A DNA stretch of 64,000 bases. It comes from SAR116 cluster bacterium AG-325-I21. GTDB lineage: Bacteria > Pseudomonadota > Alphaproteobacteria > Puniceispirillales > Puniceispirillaceae. Of the stretch, positions 10,555-19,363 are shown one piece after another (the stretch's first letter is position 1; each line of letters opens with the position of its first letter). A model generated the notes under the pieces. It had not been told where the DNA came from. It saw nothing but the letters and a program-made list of their open reading frames with translations, and searched no databases. Both the position numbers and the translations under genes were made by a program. The DNA is taken from the NCBI GenBank assembly GCA_003282865.1, contig QBYK01000006.1:1-64000 (forward strand). The letters run 5' to 3'.

Positions 10555-11973
10555 ATGACCGAGGTAACCGCTGAAATTGATGCAATAATTGCGCGGGCTC
10601 GTAAAGCGCAACAAGTCTTTGAAACGACTGGGAGTCAGGAACGCTTTGACAGTGCGGCAAAGGCTGCTGCATGGGCGTTAATGGAACCAAAACGTAACTC
10701 CGAACTTGCAGCCTTTGCCGTTGCTGAGACTGGGCTCGGAAATGTTGATGACAAGATTATCAAAAATCATAGGAAAACCCTAGGCTTGCTTCGGGATATT
10801 CACGGCAAAACCAGCTTTGGATTGATAAATGATGATGCAAAGTCCGGGATTAGTGAGTTTTTGCGTCCGAAGGGCGTCATTGCTGCTGTTGTGCCATCAA
10901 CCAACCCACTTGCAACTCCAATCAACAACGTAGTGAATGCACTGAAAACCGGCAATGCGATTATTTTAGCACCCTCACCAAAAGGCGCTGCACCCTTAGC
11001 CAAGTTGCTCAAATACATTTATGCAGAATTTGACCGGATCGGCCTTAAGCATGATTTGGTGCAGATGGTACCAAATCCGCCATCAAAGGAAAAGACGGCC
11101 CGGCTGATGCAAGGGGTCGATATGCTGGTTGTTACCGGGTCGCAAAGCAATGTCCGATCTGCCTATTCATCAGGCACACCAGCGCTTGGCGTTGGCATGG
11201 GGAATGTTGTTACTATTATTGATGAGACTGCCAACCTGGATGACGCGGCCCAGAAAATTAGCCGTTCGAAATGTTTTGATAATGCAACATCCTGCTCATC
11301 AGAGAATGCCGTGATTGTAGTCGATGCCGTTTACGACGCGTTTCTTCAATCGATCGCCAAAGCTGGCGGTATGCTTATTGATACCGCACAAACCAACCAT
11401 TTGATCAAAACCCACTGGAATAATGGGCATTTGAACCGCGACATGTTGGCGAAAGATATCAATGCCATTCTGACTAGGCTTGGCTTCAGCGATATTGCGC
11501 CCGAGGGCACCAAGTTTTTGGTCGCCCCAGCAACCGGCATTGGCCCTGAGGCACCAATTTCTGGCGAAAAAATGGCACTATTTTTTGCGTTGTACCGAGC
11601 ATCTAGTTTTGACTCAGCTAAATCAATGGCGCGCGAGATTCATGCCTATCAAGGGCGTGGTCATTCGCTTGGCTTGCATAGTCAGAATGATGATCGCGCA
11701 CACGAACTAGCCATGGATATGCAAGCCTGCCGGATTATCGTTAATCAGGCTCATTGTTTTGCTACCGGCGGATCATTTGATAATGGCCTGCCTTTTTCTC
11801 TATCAATGGGCTGTGGTTCGTGGGGTGGAAACTCAATTGATGATAATTTGAACTGGACGCATTTTGTCAATCGTGTTCGTATTGCTCGCCCTATCCCACC
11901 TGTTGAGCCAACCATTGAAGATATGTTTGCTGATTATTTCGAAATAAGCAAACAGGCTGGCGGGCAATCATGA
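10555..11973 (+). CDS. sauS: CoA-acylating aldehyde dehydrogenase, sulfoacetaldehyde dehydrogenase (SauS)-like
   Basis: 'AFAVAETGLGNVDDKIIKNHRKTLGLLRDIHG', 'KPKGVIAAVVPSTNPLATPINNVVNALKTGNAIILAPSPKG' (window has RPKG), 'CFDNATSCSSENAVIV' with catalytic Cys. Overlaps the downstream ligase by ATGA. Confidence 0.7.
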   Translation: MTEVTAEIDAIIARARKAQQVFETTGSQERFDSAAKAAAWALMEPKRNSELAAFAVAETGLGNVDDKIIKNHRKTLGLLRDIHGKTSFGLINDDAKSGISEFLRPKGVIAAVVPSTNPLATPINNVVNALKTGNAIILAPSPKGAAPLAKLLKYIYAEFDRIGLKHDLVQMVPNPPSKEKTARLMQGVDMLVVTGSQSNVRSAYSSGTPALGVGMGNVVTIIDETANLDDAAQKISRSKCFDNATSCSSENAVIVVDAVYDAFLQSIAKAGGMLIDTAQTNHLIKTHWNNGHLNRDMLAKDINAILTRLGFSDIAPEGTKFLVAPATGIGPEAPISGEKMALFFALYRASSFDSAKSMAREIHAYQGRGHSLGLHSQNDDRAHELAMDMQACRIIVNQAHCFATGGSFDNGLPFSLSMGCGSWGGNSIDDNLNWTHFVNRVRIARPIPPVEPTIEDMFADYFEISKQAGGQS

Positions 11974-13511
11974 GTAGCACAAGTGCGTCAAACATTGCTG
12001 ATCTATTGAGTGTCGCGGCATCCTCTACACCGGATGCTATCTGGTTGACAACGCCAGAGACAAACAAACACTACAGCTGGCAAAACAGCTTTGATCGTGC
12101 GAGTGAAATTGCATGCTATTTGCAAGGGGCTGGCCTTTCTAATGGGGCTTCGGTTGCAATTGCGGCGGCGAATGGTGCAGCCGCAAGCTTTGCGTTCCTA
12201 GGCACGGTTATTGGTGGGTTTCGGGCAACTCCACTAAATCTCCTTGCTGGGGTAAAAACCCTCGGCTTTGTGCTTTCCCACTCGAAAACTGAACTGATTC
12301 TTTGCGCGGATGATTGTCGAACAATGGTTGACGACGCATTAGCAGATATGCCCGATGCTACGAACATCAAGCCACAGATTATCAGCATGGATATTGATGA
12401 TGGCCCCCGCTGGATCGGAAGCGGCATAACCCCGGTAAAAGCCAACGATTTGGAACAACCGACAACTGAAACAACTGGGCTTTTGATGTACACAAGTGGT
12501 ACGACTGGAGTACCAAAGGGTGTTTTGCTGTCACATGGCAATCTAATTGCGGCTGGCAGTAACGTTTGTGTTGCCCACAAACTCGACAGTACTGATACCG
12601 GCATGTGTGTGCTACCAATCTACCATATTAATGGTCTTTGCGTTACCGTGATGGGAACCCTTGTTTCAAAGAGTGAGCTAGTGATGCCACGCCGATTTTC
12701 TGCAACTCATTTCTGGTCGCAAATGTTCCGATTTAATTGCAGCTGGTTTAGTGCGGTTCCCACTTTGTTTGCCTATTTGCTGAATGATAAAACTACACCT
12801 GAAATGAACCACAATCGCTTGCGCTTTTCACGCTCGGCCTCAGCGCCATTGCCGCCGGAGATTCATCGGCAGTTTGAAAAGCGGTTTAAAATTCCAATTA
12901 TTGAAACCATGGGGCTTACGGAAACAGGGGCACAAATCCTGTCAAATCCTCTGCCGCCAGCTGAACGAAAAATTGGATCTCCCGGCACCGGATATGGAAA
13001 CGAAATTGCTATCGCTGACCCAGATTTAAACCTACTGAGCCCAAATATTGAGGGAGAAATTTTGGTGCGCGGTAACAATGTCATGAAAGAGTATTTAGAC
13101 CGTCCAGAGGAAACTCAGAGGACCATTACCTCGGATGGTTGGCTTCGCACCGGTGATCTTGGGAGAATGGATGAAGATGGGTTCATTTTTGTCACTGGCC
13201 GGATCAAGGAATTGATTATAAAAGGCGGTGAAAATATCGCACCACGGGAAATTGATGAGGCATTACTGGAACATGATGCTGTTCTTGAAGCGGCTGCTTT
13301 TGCTCGCAACTGCAAGGATTATGGACAACGAGTGGAGGCCTGCGTTCGGTTAAAGGAAGGGAAAACCATATCTGAAAACGCCCTTCGTGACTTTTGCAAG
13401 AAGAGAATTGGCAACTATAAAACACCAGATCATATCTATTTCCTCGCCGATCTTCCTAAAGGCCCATCCGGCAAGGTACAGCGTCTGAAACTGCTCGATT
13501 TAGTCTCATGA
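11970..13511 (+). CDS. sauT: AMP-forming acyl-CoA synthetase, sulfoacetate-CoA ligase (SauT)-like
   Basis: AMP-binding motif 'LLMYTSGTTGVPKGVLLSHGN', 'TSDGWLRTGDLGRMDEDGFIFVTGRIKELIIKGGENIAPREID', C-terminal 'PKGPSGKVQR'. Starts within the SauS-like stop region (ATGA). Confidence 0.65.
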   Translation: MSSTSASNIADLLSVAASSTPDAIWLTTPETNKHYSWQNSFDRASEIACYLQGAGLSNGASVAIAAANGAAASFAFLGTVIGGFRATPLNLLAGVKTLGFVLSHSKTELILCADDCRTMVDDALADMPDATNIKPQIISMDIDDGPRWIGSGITPVKANDLEQPTTETTGLLMYTSGTTGVPKGVLLSHGNLIAAGSNVCVAHKLDSTDTGMCVLPIYHINGLCVTVMGTLVSKSELVMPRRFSATHFWSQMFRFNCSWFSAVPTLFAYLLNDKTTPEMNHNRLRFSRSASAPLPPEIHRQFEKRFKIPIIETMGLTETGAQILSNPLPPAERKIGSPGTGYGNEIAIADPDLNLLSPNIEGEILVRGNNVMKEYLDRPEETQRTITSDGWLRTGDLGRMDEDGFIFVTGRIKELIIKGGENIAPREIDEALLEHDAVLEAAAFARNCKDYGQRVEACVRLKEGKTISENALRDFCKKRIGNYKTPDHIYFLADLPKGPSGKVQRLKLLDLVS

Positions 13512-13722
13512 AATAAATTTGTATGACCGGTTCGTTGACTAGATTTGCAAACGTTGAGAGCCAAGAATATTATTTTGACATAAAAACGAAATTTATGGTT
13601 GGACACACTCAAAAAATTCGTACAGTCCAAAAACTTTTTTCAAGTCAACGAAGAGAAATGTTTGCATTTTTATCTCAGTAGGCCAAACTAACATCCAAGA
13701 AATACATATAACGGAGGAAATT

Positions 13723-14748
13723 GTGAAATTAGTAAAAACTATTGCAACAGGCGTCCTACTTGCTGGCATGTCAACAGCCAGTTTTGCTGGCGGTCACGGC
13801 TTTAAATGTAAAGTCAGCGAAGACTCGATGGCCAAGCCGGGTGGGTTTCCTGACCGGGCATTGACAATGATTGTTCCATACGGTCCAGCTGGAGGTTCAG
13901 GACAAGTAGCATCAGCAATGGCGAAAGCCGTCACTGAGCTGACAAGTGTCGATATAAATCGTGACCACAAACCTGGTGGTTCCGGGACAGTCGGAATGAC
14001 AGCATATATGGCTTCGCCCGCTGACGGTTATAACGTTTTAGAACACATCGATGATGCTTCTTCCGCACATGCACTGGACTCATCTAAACCAAATCCAGGA
14101 AAAGACCTGATCCCATTGGTGATTTCACAAGTGACCTTTTCACAAATTTACATCAGGTCAAACGAAACACGTTACAATGATTGGAAGTCCTTTGTTGCAT
14201 GGGTCAAGAAACAAGGCGGAAAAGCAACCATTGCAAACGTTTCCAAAGAAGGTTCAATGGAACGCGTTTCGATGAAATTCATTACTGACGCAACTGGAAT
14301 GAAAATCCAGCAGATTTCTTTTGACAAAGGGGCACCGCGCTATGGGGCGCTGATGGGCGGCCAAGTGGATGCACTTTTTGAACAGCCTGGTGACGTTAAG
14401 AAATTCCTTGACTCAGGTGACTTTAAACCAATTCTTACTATATTCAATGAGCGTCCAAAAGCTTTTGCCGATGTACCAACTCACGTAGAAATGGGTATGA
14501 AATTTACACCGCTACTTCGTTTTCGTGGTTTTTATGTAAACGCAAAAGCCCCAGCCGATCGTGTAAAATGGCTGCAGTGGGCTTTTCAGAGAGGCTATTG
14601 TCAAGACAGCTATCAAAAGTTTAACGACTCGAAGTTCATGAGTGTCATCGATAGTTATCGCGACACCGATGGAGCAAAAACGTTAATCAACGGTGCCATT
14701 AAGCAATACCGCGAGGTATACAAATCAATGGGTATGGCTGTTAAATAA
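13723..14748 (+). CDS. tctC: Tripartite tricarboxylate transporter substrate-binding protein (TctC family)
   Basis: Signal peptide 'MKLVKTIATGVLLAGMSTASFAGG'; 'PDRALTMIVPYGPAGGSGQVASAMAKAV', 'HKPGGSGTVGMTAYMASPADGYNVL'. GTG start preceded by ACGGAGGAAATT (strong SD). Confidence 0.88.
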   Translation: MKLVKTIATGVLLAGMSTASFAGGHGFKCKVSEDSMAKPGGFPDRALTMIVPYGPAGGSGQVASAMAKAVTELTSVDINRDHKPGGSGTVGMTAYMASPADGYNVLEHIDDASSAHALDSSKPNPGKDLIPLVISQVTFSQIYIRSNETRYNDWKSFVAWVKKQGGKATIANVSKEGSMERVSMKFITDATGMKIQQISFDKGAPRYGALMGGQVDALFEQPGDVKKFLDSGDFKPILTIFNERPKAFADVPTHVEMGMKFTPLLRFRGFYVNAKAPADRVKWLQWAFQRGYCQDSYQKFNDSKFMSVIDSYRDTDGAKTLINGAIKQYREVYKSMGMAVK

Positions 14749-14774
14749 AATCTCGAAACTATATTAAACATCAT

Positions 14775-14805
14775 AACCCTACGGATTTAAATCCGTAGGG
14801 TTTTT
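14775..14805 (+). terminator. Intra-operon perfect palindrome followed by T residues, between tctC and tctB
   Basis: AACCCTACGGATTT|AAATCCGTAGGGTT (14775-14802), then TTT. Typical position for an attenuator or 3'-stabilising hairpin after a binding-protein gene. Confidence 0.78.
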
Positions 14806-14817
14806 AAGGGTTACCCA

Positions 14818-15375
14818 ATGGGAAAATTGAGATCAATTCATCTAATTGAGGCACTAGCATGGCTTATTATTGCAGCTGTATTTTTTATTTATTCTTTTGA
14901 TTTCAATCAAAAAATTGAAATTTATAAATTTGGTGCCACAGCCTGGCCACGTTCAATCTTATTAATGTTAGTTTTAGTTATTGTAGGAAATTTATTTTAC
15001 CAGAAAGCGAACGGTTCTGAAGCCCAACCAGGGCGCGTTGGCATAACTGAGGATGATATCGGTGAGGCAGATAAATCGGTGTCCTCTTTTCTCAACATTG
15101 GCAGTTTTTTAATTCTTCCACTAATTTTCGCATGGTCTTTAAAACCGGTCGGCTTTTACGCGGCCACACCAATATTTACTGCCCTAGTAATTTTGCTTCT
15201 TGGGGAACGAAGACCGAAATGGGTTTTAGGTATCACACTTTTTATTTATATCCTTATAATACTCTTATTTATGGTTGTTCTAAATGCTCCACTACCTCAG
15301 GGCACGGTATCCCCTTTTTATGATTTTAGCGCTTTCATGCTCCGTATGAATACTCAATTACAACACCTTTTTTAA
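14818..15375 (+). CDS. tctB: Tripartite tricarboxylate transporter small permease (TctB family)
   Basis: 185 aa with four hydrophobic segments, between TctC and TctA. Confidence 0.82.
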   Translation: MGKLRSIHLIEALAWLIIAAVFFIYSFDFNQKIEIYKFGATAWPRSILLMLVLVIVGNLFYQKANGSEAQPGRVGITEDDIGEADKSVSSFLNIGSFLILPLIFAWSLKPVGFYAATPIFTALVILLLGERRPKWVLGITLFIYILIILLFMVVLNAPLPQGTVSPFYDFSAFMLRMNTQLQHLF

Positions 15376-15393
15376 AGTGTAGGCTGTAGTGAA

Positions 15394-16896
15394 ATGATTG
15401 AAAATTTTCTAGCTGGTTCATCTGCACTTTTTGGAGATCCAATTACAATACTGATTTTCGTTTTTGGTGTGATTGGTGGCATGCTGTTCGGGGCCATTCC
15501 TGGGGTTAGCATGCTCACACTTGCAGCTATCCTGTTGCCATTTAGCGCAGGGCTTGAGCCAGCCCAGGGCGTCATGCTGTTTGCGGTTATTTATTGCACT
15601 GGCACTTATGGCGGCGCAATCACAGCCATACTGTTCAATATCCCTGGCGCACCGGAAAATGCTCCTACTGCTTTTGATGGCTACCCGATGACAAAGCAGG
15701 GCAGAGCCGGAAAAGCAGTTGGAGCTGCCGTACTTTGCTCAGCTATCGGCGGTACGGCATCAGCTTTGCTGATGATGGCAGCAACAGAGCCACTAGCAAA
15801 ATGGGCCATTCGTAATATCGGACCACCAGAAATATTTGCCTTGGTTTTCTTTGGCCTAGCAGTAGCTTCATCCGTTGGCGGGAATACGATCTGGAAAGGC
15901 TGGATGTCTGTACTTCTTGGACTGCTGGTGGCAACTATCGGTCAGGATCCTGTTGGCGGAATTAATCGTTACAATTTTGGCATGACTGATCTTGCAGCGG
16001 GAATAGCATTTGTGCCCGCAATTCTTGGTTTTTTCGCGGTTTCAGAAATTTTTATTCAAGCTGAAAAACGTGCATTTGGTAAATACAACGCGCCAAAGCT
16101 TGATGTTAATTTTCCAACATTTCTTGAGCTGTGGCGTTATAAAATAGCAGTTATCAGATCCATTCTTGTTGGATTTTTTTGTGGAATTTTACCTGGTATT
16201 GGGGCAACTCTTGCCGCATTTATGGGTTACGGAGAAGCTGTTCGATGGTCAAAAAACAAAGAAGCCTTCGGCAAAGGAAATCTTGAAGGAGTAATATCCT
16301 CCGAAACTGCAAACAACGCTGCTACTGGCGCTGCGATGATCCCACTTTTGGCTCTCGGTCTCCCAGGGGGCGCTTTAACAGCCATAATGGTTGCAGTGTT
16401 CCAATTCCACGACATGGAGCCTGGACCTCTGGTCTTTTATAATTCTCCAGAACTAATCTGGGTGGTTTTTGCAGCGATGTTCTACGCCAATGTATCTATT
16501 CTTTTCATAGGTCTAATAGAAACAAAAACTATTTTGCAATTACTGCGGATACCATTCCATTTCTTAGCACCAATGATTTTAATGCTAGCGAGCATCGGTT
16601 CGTACATTGGGCGCGGGCTAGTTTTAGATGTTATAGTAATGTTTTTAGCCGGCATGATTGGATTTCTATTGCGGAGGTCAGGCTACTCAATTCCAGGAAT
16701 CGTGCTGGGCATTATTCTTGGAAAAATTGGCGAGCAAAATTTTGCTCAAGGTATGCAAATGGTGCACTATGATTTAGTAGCTTATTTATCGCGGCCAATT
16801 TGCGCACTGCTAATACTTGCCGGCGCAATTACTCTTGGAACCGGTGTTTACAGAGCTCTAGCGTCAAACCGCACTGGTGCAAATCAGAATCAGTAA
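15394..16896 (+). CDS. tctA: Tripartite tricarboxylate transporter large permease (TctA family)
   Basis: 'GGMLFGAIPGVSMLTLAAILLPFSAGLEPAQGVMLFAVIYCTGTYGGAITAILFNIPGAPENAPTAFDGYPMTKQGRAGKA' is diagnostic. Confidence 0.95.
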   Translation: MIENFLAGSSALFGDPITILIFVFGVIGGMLFGAIPGVSMLTLAAILLPFSAGLEPAQGVMLFAVIYCTGTYGGAITAILFNIPGAPENAPTAFDGYPMTKQGRAGKAVGAAVLCSAIGGTASALLMMAATEPLAKWAIRNIGPPEIFALVFFGLAVASSVGGNTIWKGWMSVLLGLLVATIGQDPVGGINRYNFGMTDLAAGIAFVPAILGFFAVSEIFIQAEKRAFGKYNAPKLDVNFPTFLELWRYKIAVIRSILVGFFCGILPGIGATLAAFMGYGEAVRWSKNKEAFGKGNLEGVISSETANNAATGAAMIPLLALGLPGGALTAIMVAVFQFHDMEPGPLVFYNSPELIWVVFAAMFYANVSILFIGLIETKTILQLLRIPFHFLAPMILMLASIGSYIGRGLVLDVIVMFLAGMIGFLLRRSGYSIPGIVLGIILGKIGEQNFAQGMQMVHYDLVAYLSRPICALLILAGAITLGTGVYRALASNRTGANQNQ

Positions 16897-16902
16897 AAAA
16901 CT

Positions 16903-17673
16903 TTGATAGAGGTTGTCACAACTTTCCTACTACCCTCCCAGGATATTGGTGTAACGCTGATCATCTTGGGAGCTTTCTTTTTTGCAGGAATTATAAAAGG
17001 GTTTCTTGGTCTTGGCCTCCCACCAGCAGCAATGGTGATACTCACCTTGGTAATTGATACGCCAATTGCTATTTCCTTGCTAACTTTACCAATTATTTTC
17101 ACTAATCTTTTTCAATATTGGGGGTGTGAATGCCGCGTTGAAATTGCACGAAAGTACTGGCTTTTTGGTTTGTCTATAATGACCAGTATATTCTTAACAT
17201 CTCTTTTTATAATGTCTTTTCCCAAGTCCATTATTTCAGTAGCTATCGGATTTGCGATGATTTCATTTTCGTTAAGTCAGATGGTTGGCACCAAAATGTC
17301 ATTTGGCGCAGGTTCAATTTGGCATGTCGGGGTTGGCTTGTTTGCTGGCGTACTTGGAGGCCTGAGTTCAATTTGGTCACCACCAGTGGCAATGTACCTT
17401 TTCGCCAAAAATGTCTCTAAAGAAGAGTTTATTGGGGCAACCGGCTTCCTTTTTCTGGCAGGCTCAGTTCCATTAGCTATTGGGCTCGGTTTTGCTGGGG
17501 TCTTGAGTATTGAGACAATTCTTCATTCACTGATGGCATTAATCGTTGTTTTGATAGGGTTTTGGTTAGGTGAATGGCTACGCAGCTACGTAAAACAAGA
17601 ATCGTTTCGTCGTATTGTTTTATGGGCATTTTTAATAATGGGTGGACGCCTAATTGCGGTAGGTCTATTTTAA
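16903..17673 (+). CDS. TauE/SafE family permease (sulfite-exporter family)
   Basis: 256 aa; 'GAFFFAGIIKGFLGLGLPPAAMVILTL', 'GVGLFAGVLGGLSSIWSPPVAMYL', 'FLAGSVPLAIGLGFAGVL'. TTG start 7 nt after tctA. Confidence 0.82.
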   Translation: MIEVVTTFLLPSQDIGVTLIILGAFFFAGIIKGFLGLGLPPAAMVILTLVIDTPIAISLLTLPIIFTNLFQYWGCECRVEIARKYWLFGLSIMTSIFLTSLFIMSFPKSIISVAIGFAMISFSLSQMVGTKMSFGAGSIWHVGVGLFAGVLGGLSSIWSPPVAMYLFAKNVSKEEFIGATGFLFLAGSVPLAIGLGFAGVLSIETILHSLMALIVVLIGFWLGEWLRSYVKQESFRRIVLWAFLIMGGRLIAVGLF

Positions 17674-17734
17674 AATATACCATTTGCTAACTTCTCATCT
17701 ATCGCAATTAAATTGAAAAAAGAACGTTATAATG

Positions 17735-18215
17735 AGCGTAAGGTTTATGACGCTGTAAACAGCTAGAGCAGGATAGCCGCTAAGTTGGCGTGTTTTTTTA
17801 AGTTCACCCTGTTTTACCATATGCTTATACTGCAAAAGGTTACTTCGCCAATGCACGACGCCAAGCTCTGAGCCGCTGAAGCAAGTGCTGTTGCAATGCA
17901 TTATCTTGAACAGACGCAAATTGCGGATCAAGCAGGTAAATTTCCAAGCTAGCTTTCAGTTGACTAGCAATAGCGAGTCGCTATCGCTAGAGCATTGGCA
18001 ATAAAGTCACGGGTAATGTTTATTGATGAACCAACCTCTGTAATTGTTCCAGAGATGATCAACAGAGTTCTGGATTTGAAGAGCGAACTTGCCAGCGATA
18101 GCGTGACAACGATGGTTGCAACCCATGAGATAAACTTTCCCACAAGGTTGCCGACCGCGTTGTCTTTATGGATGACGACCGGGTTGAAGAAAATTAAGCA
18201 AGGAAAAAAATTTTG
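17735..18215 (+). pseudogene. Degenerate amino-acid ABC transporter ATP-binding protein (GlnQ/AapP-like)
   Basis: Frame from 17782: KLACFFKFTLFYHMLILQKVTSPMHDAKL*AAEASAVAMHYLEQTQIADQAGKFPS*LSVD*Q*RVAIARALAIKSRVMFIDEPTSVIVPEMINRVLDLKSELASDSVTTMVATHEINF, then a frameshift to ...HKVADRVVFMDD. Signature motif LSGGQQQRVAIARAL is recognisable but carries stops. Confidence 0.85.
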
Positions 18216-18605
18216 CTGGCGGGCATGGTTCTTGTCCCGGTGCGTAATGCATTATAACCTCCAAACATTTCCTTTTCTTACGGTCTGGCCTCTATAAGGA
18301 ATATTTTTTGTTGGGTGACGTTTCTGCCAGACACTAAGTAATTGTTAATATGTTAGCAATTCAGAAGTCAGTCGGTTTGGTTAGAATTTCACGATTGAAA
18401 TGCTTCAATGCTCTGTCAAAAACACTATTCAATCAGTACCAAAAACAGAAGACTAAAAACCCTAAACGCCCTAAAAAAAGTATTGCCTTCAAAAACTAGA
18501 AACCAAACAAAGCCACCCAAAGATTTGTTAATATCATATTTAAACAAACTATTTGTGAACGATCATAATGCATTAATAACTCACACAACTGTTTTACTGA
18601 CACTT

Positions 18606-19241
18606 TTAAGAACTTTCTATTGGAAACCTTAGAACCGAACTGGTGGCAAATTCATGGTCTTCTGCATCATGACTAACAAGAAGGGCCGGTATCTCTCTCA
18701 ATTTGATTTGCTCTGCCACGAACCGCCCAAATTGACGGCGCAAGCTTGGGTCAAGGCTGGAAAAGGCTTCATCCATCAGTAACGCTTTTGGTTCTGCAAG
18801 CAACGCACGCATTAGGGCAATTCGCGCCGCCTGTCCACCTGATAAGCTGGCCGGATCGCGTTCGCCAAACCCTTCAAGGCTAGCTGCTGCTAATGCATTG
18901 TGCACGGCCAAATGTCGCGCTTTTCCCTTAATTGAGGAGGCAAGTCCAAATGCCAGGTTTTCTCCAACCGTTAAATGTGGAAATAGCAATGCCTCTTGAT
19001 ACATTAATCCAACTGCACGTCGATGCGCTGGCAGCGCACTAATGTCAATGCCGTCAAGTTTGATTTTCCCGGTCCAATGTACATTGAATATTGGCGTTCC
19101 AGAAATTAGTGCTAGTAAAGTTGATTTTCCGCAACCACTTGGACCTTGAATCAACCTAATGTGACCTTTTGGCACAGAAAAAGACAGACCTTTGACAAGA
19201 GGTCTATCAAATCCAAATTCAAGCGCATCAACTTCTAGCAT
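18606..19241 (-). CDS. ABC transporter ATP-binding protein (YnjD-like)
   Basis: Walker A 'IQGPSGCGKSTLLALISG', signature 'LSGGQAARIALMRALLAEPKALLMDEAFSSLD'. Confidence 0.88.
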   Translation of the reverse strand: MLEVDALEFGFDRPLVKGLSFSVPKGHIRLIQGPSGCGKSTLLALISGTPIFNVHWTGKIKLDGIDISALPAHRRAVGLMYQEALLFPHLTVGENLAFGLASSIKGKARHLAVHNALAAASLEGFGERDPASLSGGQAARIALMRALLAEPKALLMDEAFSSLDPSLRRQFGRFVAEQIKLREIPALLVSHDAEDHEFATSSVLRFPIESS

Positions 19242-19363
19242 TTGTGTTCAAAGTCCGACTTTCTAGATCTTTAAAAAATGAATTAAACAGAGGATTGCAA
19301 TGTGATCAAACAAGATCAACAATAGTATCGGCGAACTTATTATAAATTTAACGCAAAAAAGCA

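Noticed and set aside
12116-12604. ORF of 162 aa opposite the acyl-CoA synthetase
   Set aside because: Antisense shadow of a well-supported CDS containing the AMP-binding motif on the other strand.
18230-18600. AT-rich stretch with ORF 18408..18632
   Set aside because: Lys/Asn/Thr-rich translation without family signal, likely non-coding sequence between a pseudogene and an ABC ATPase gene.
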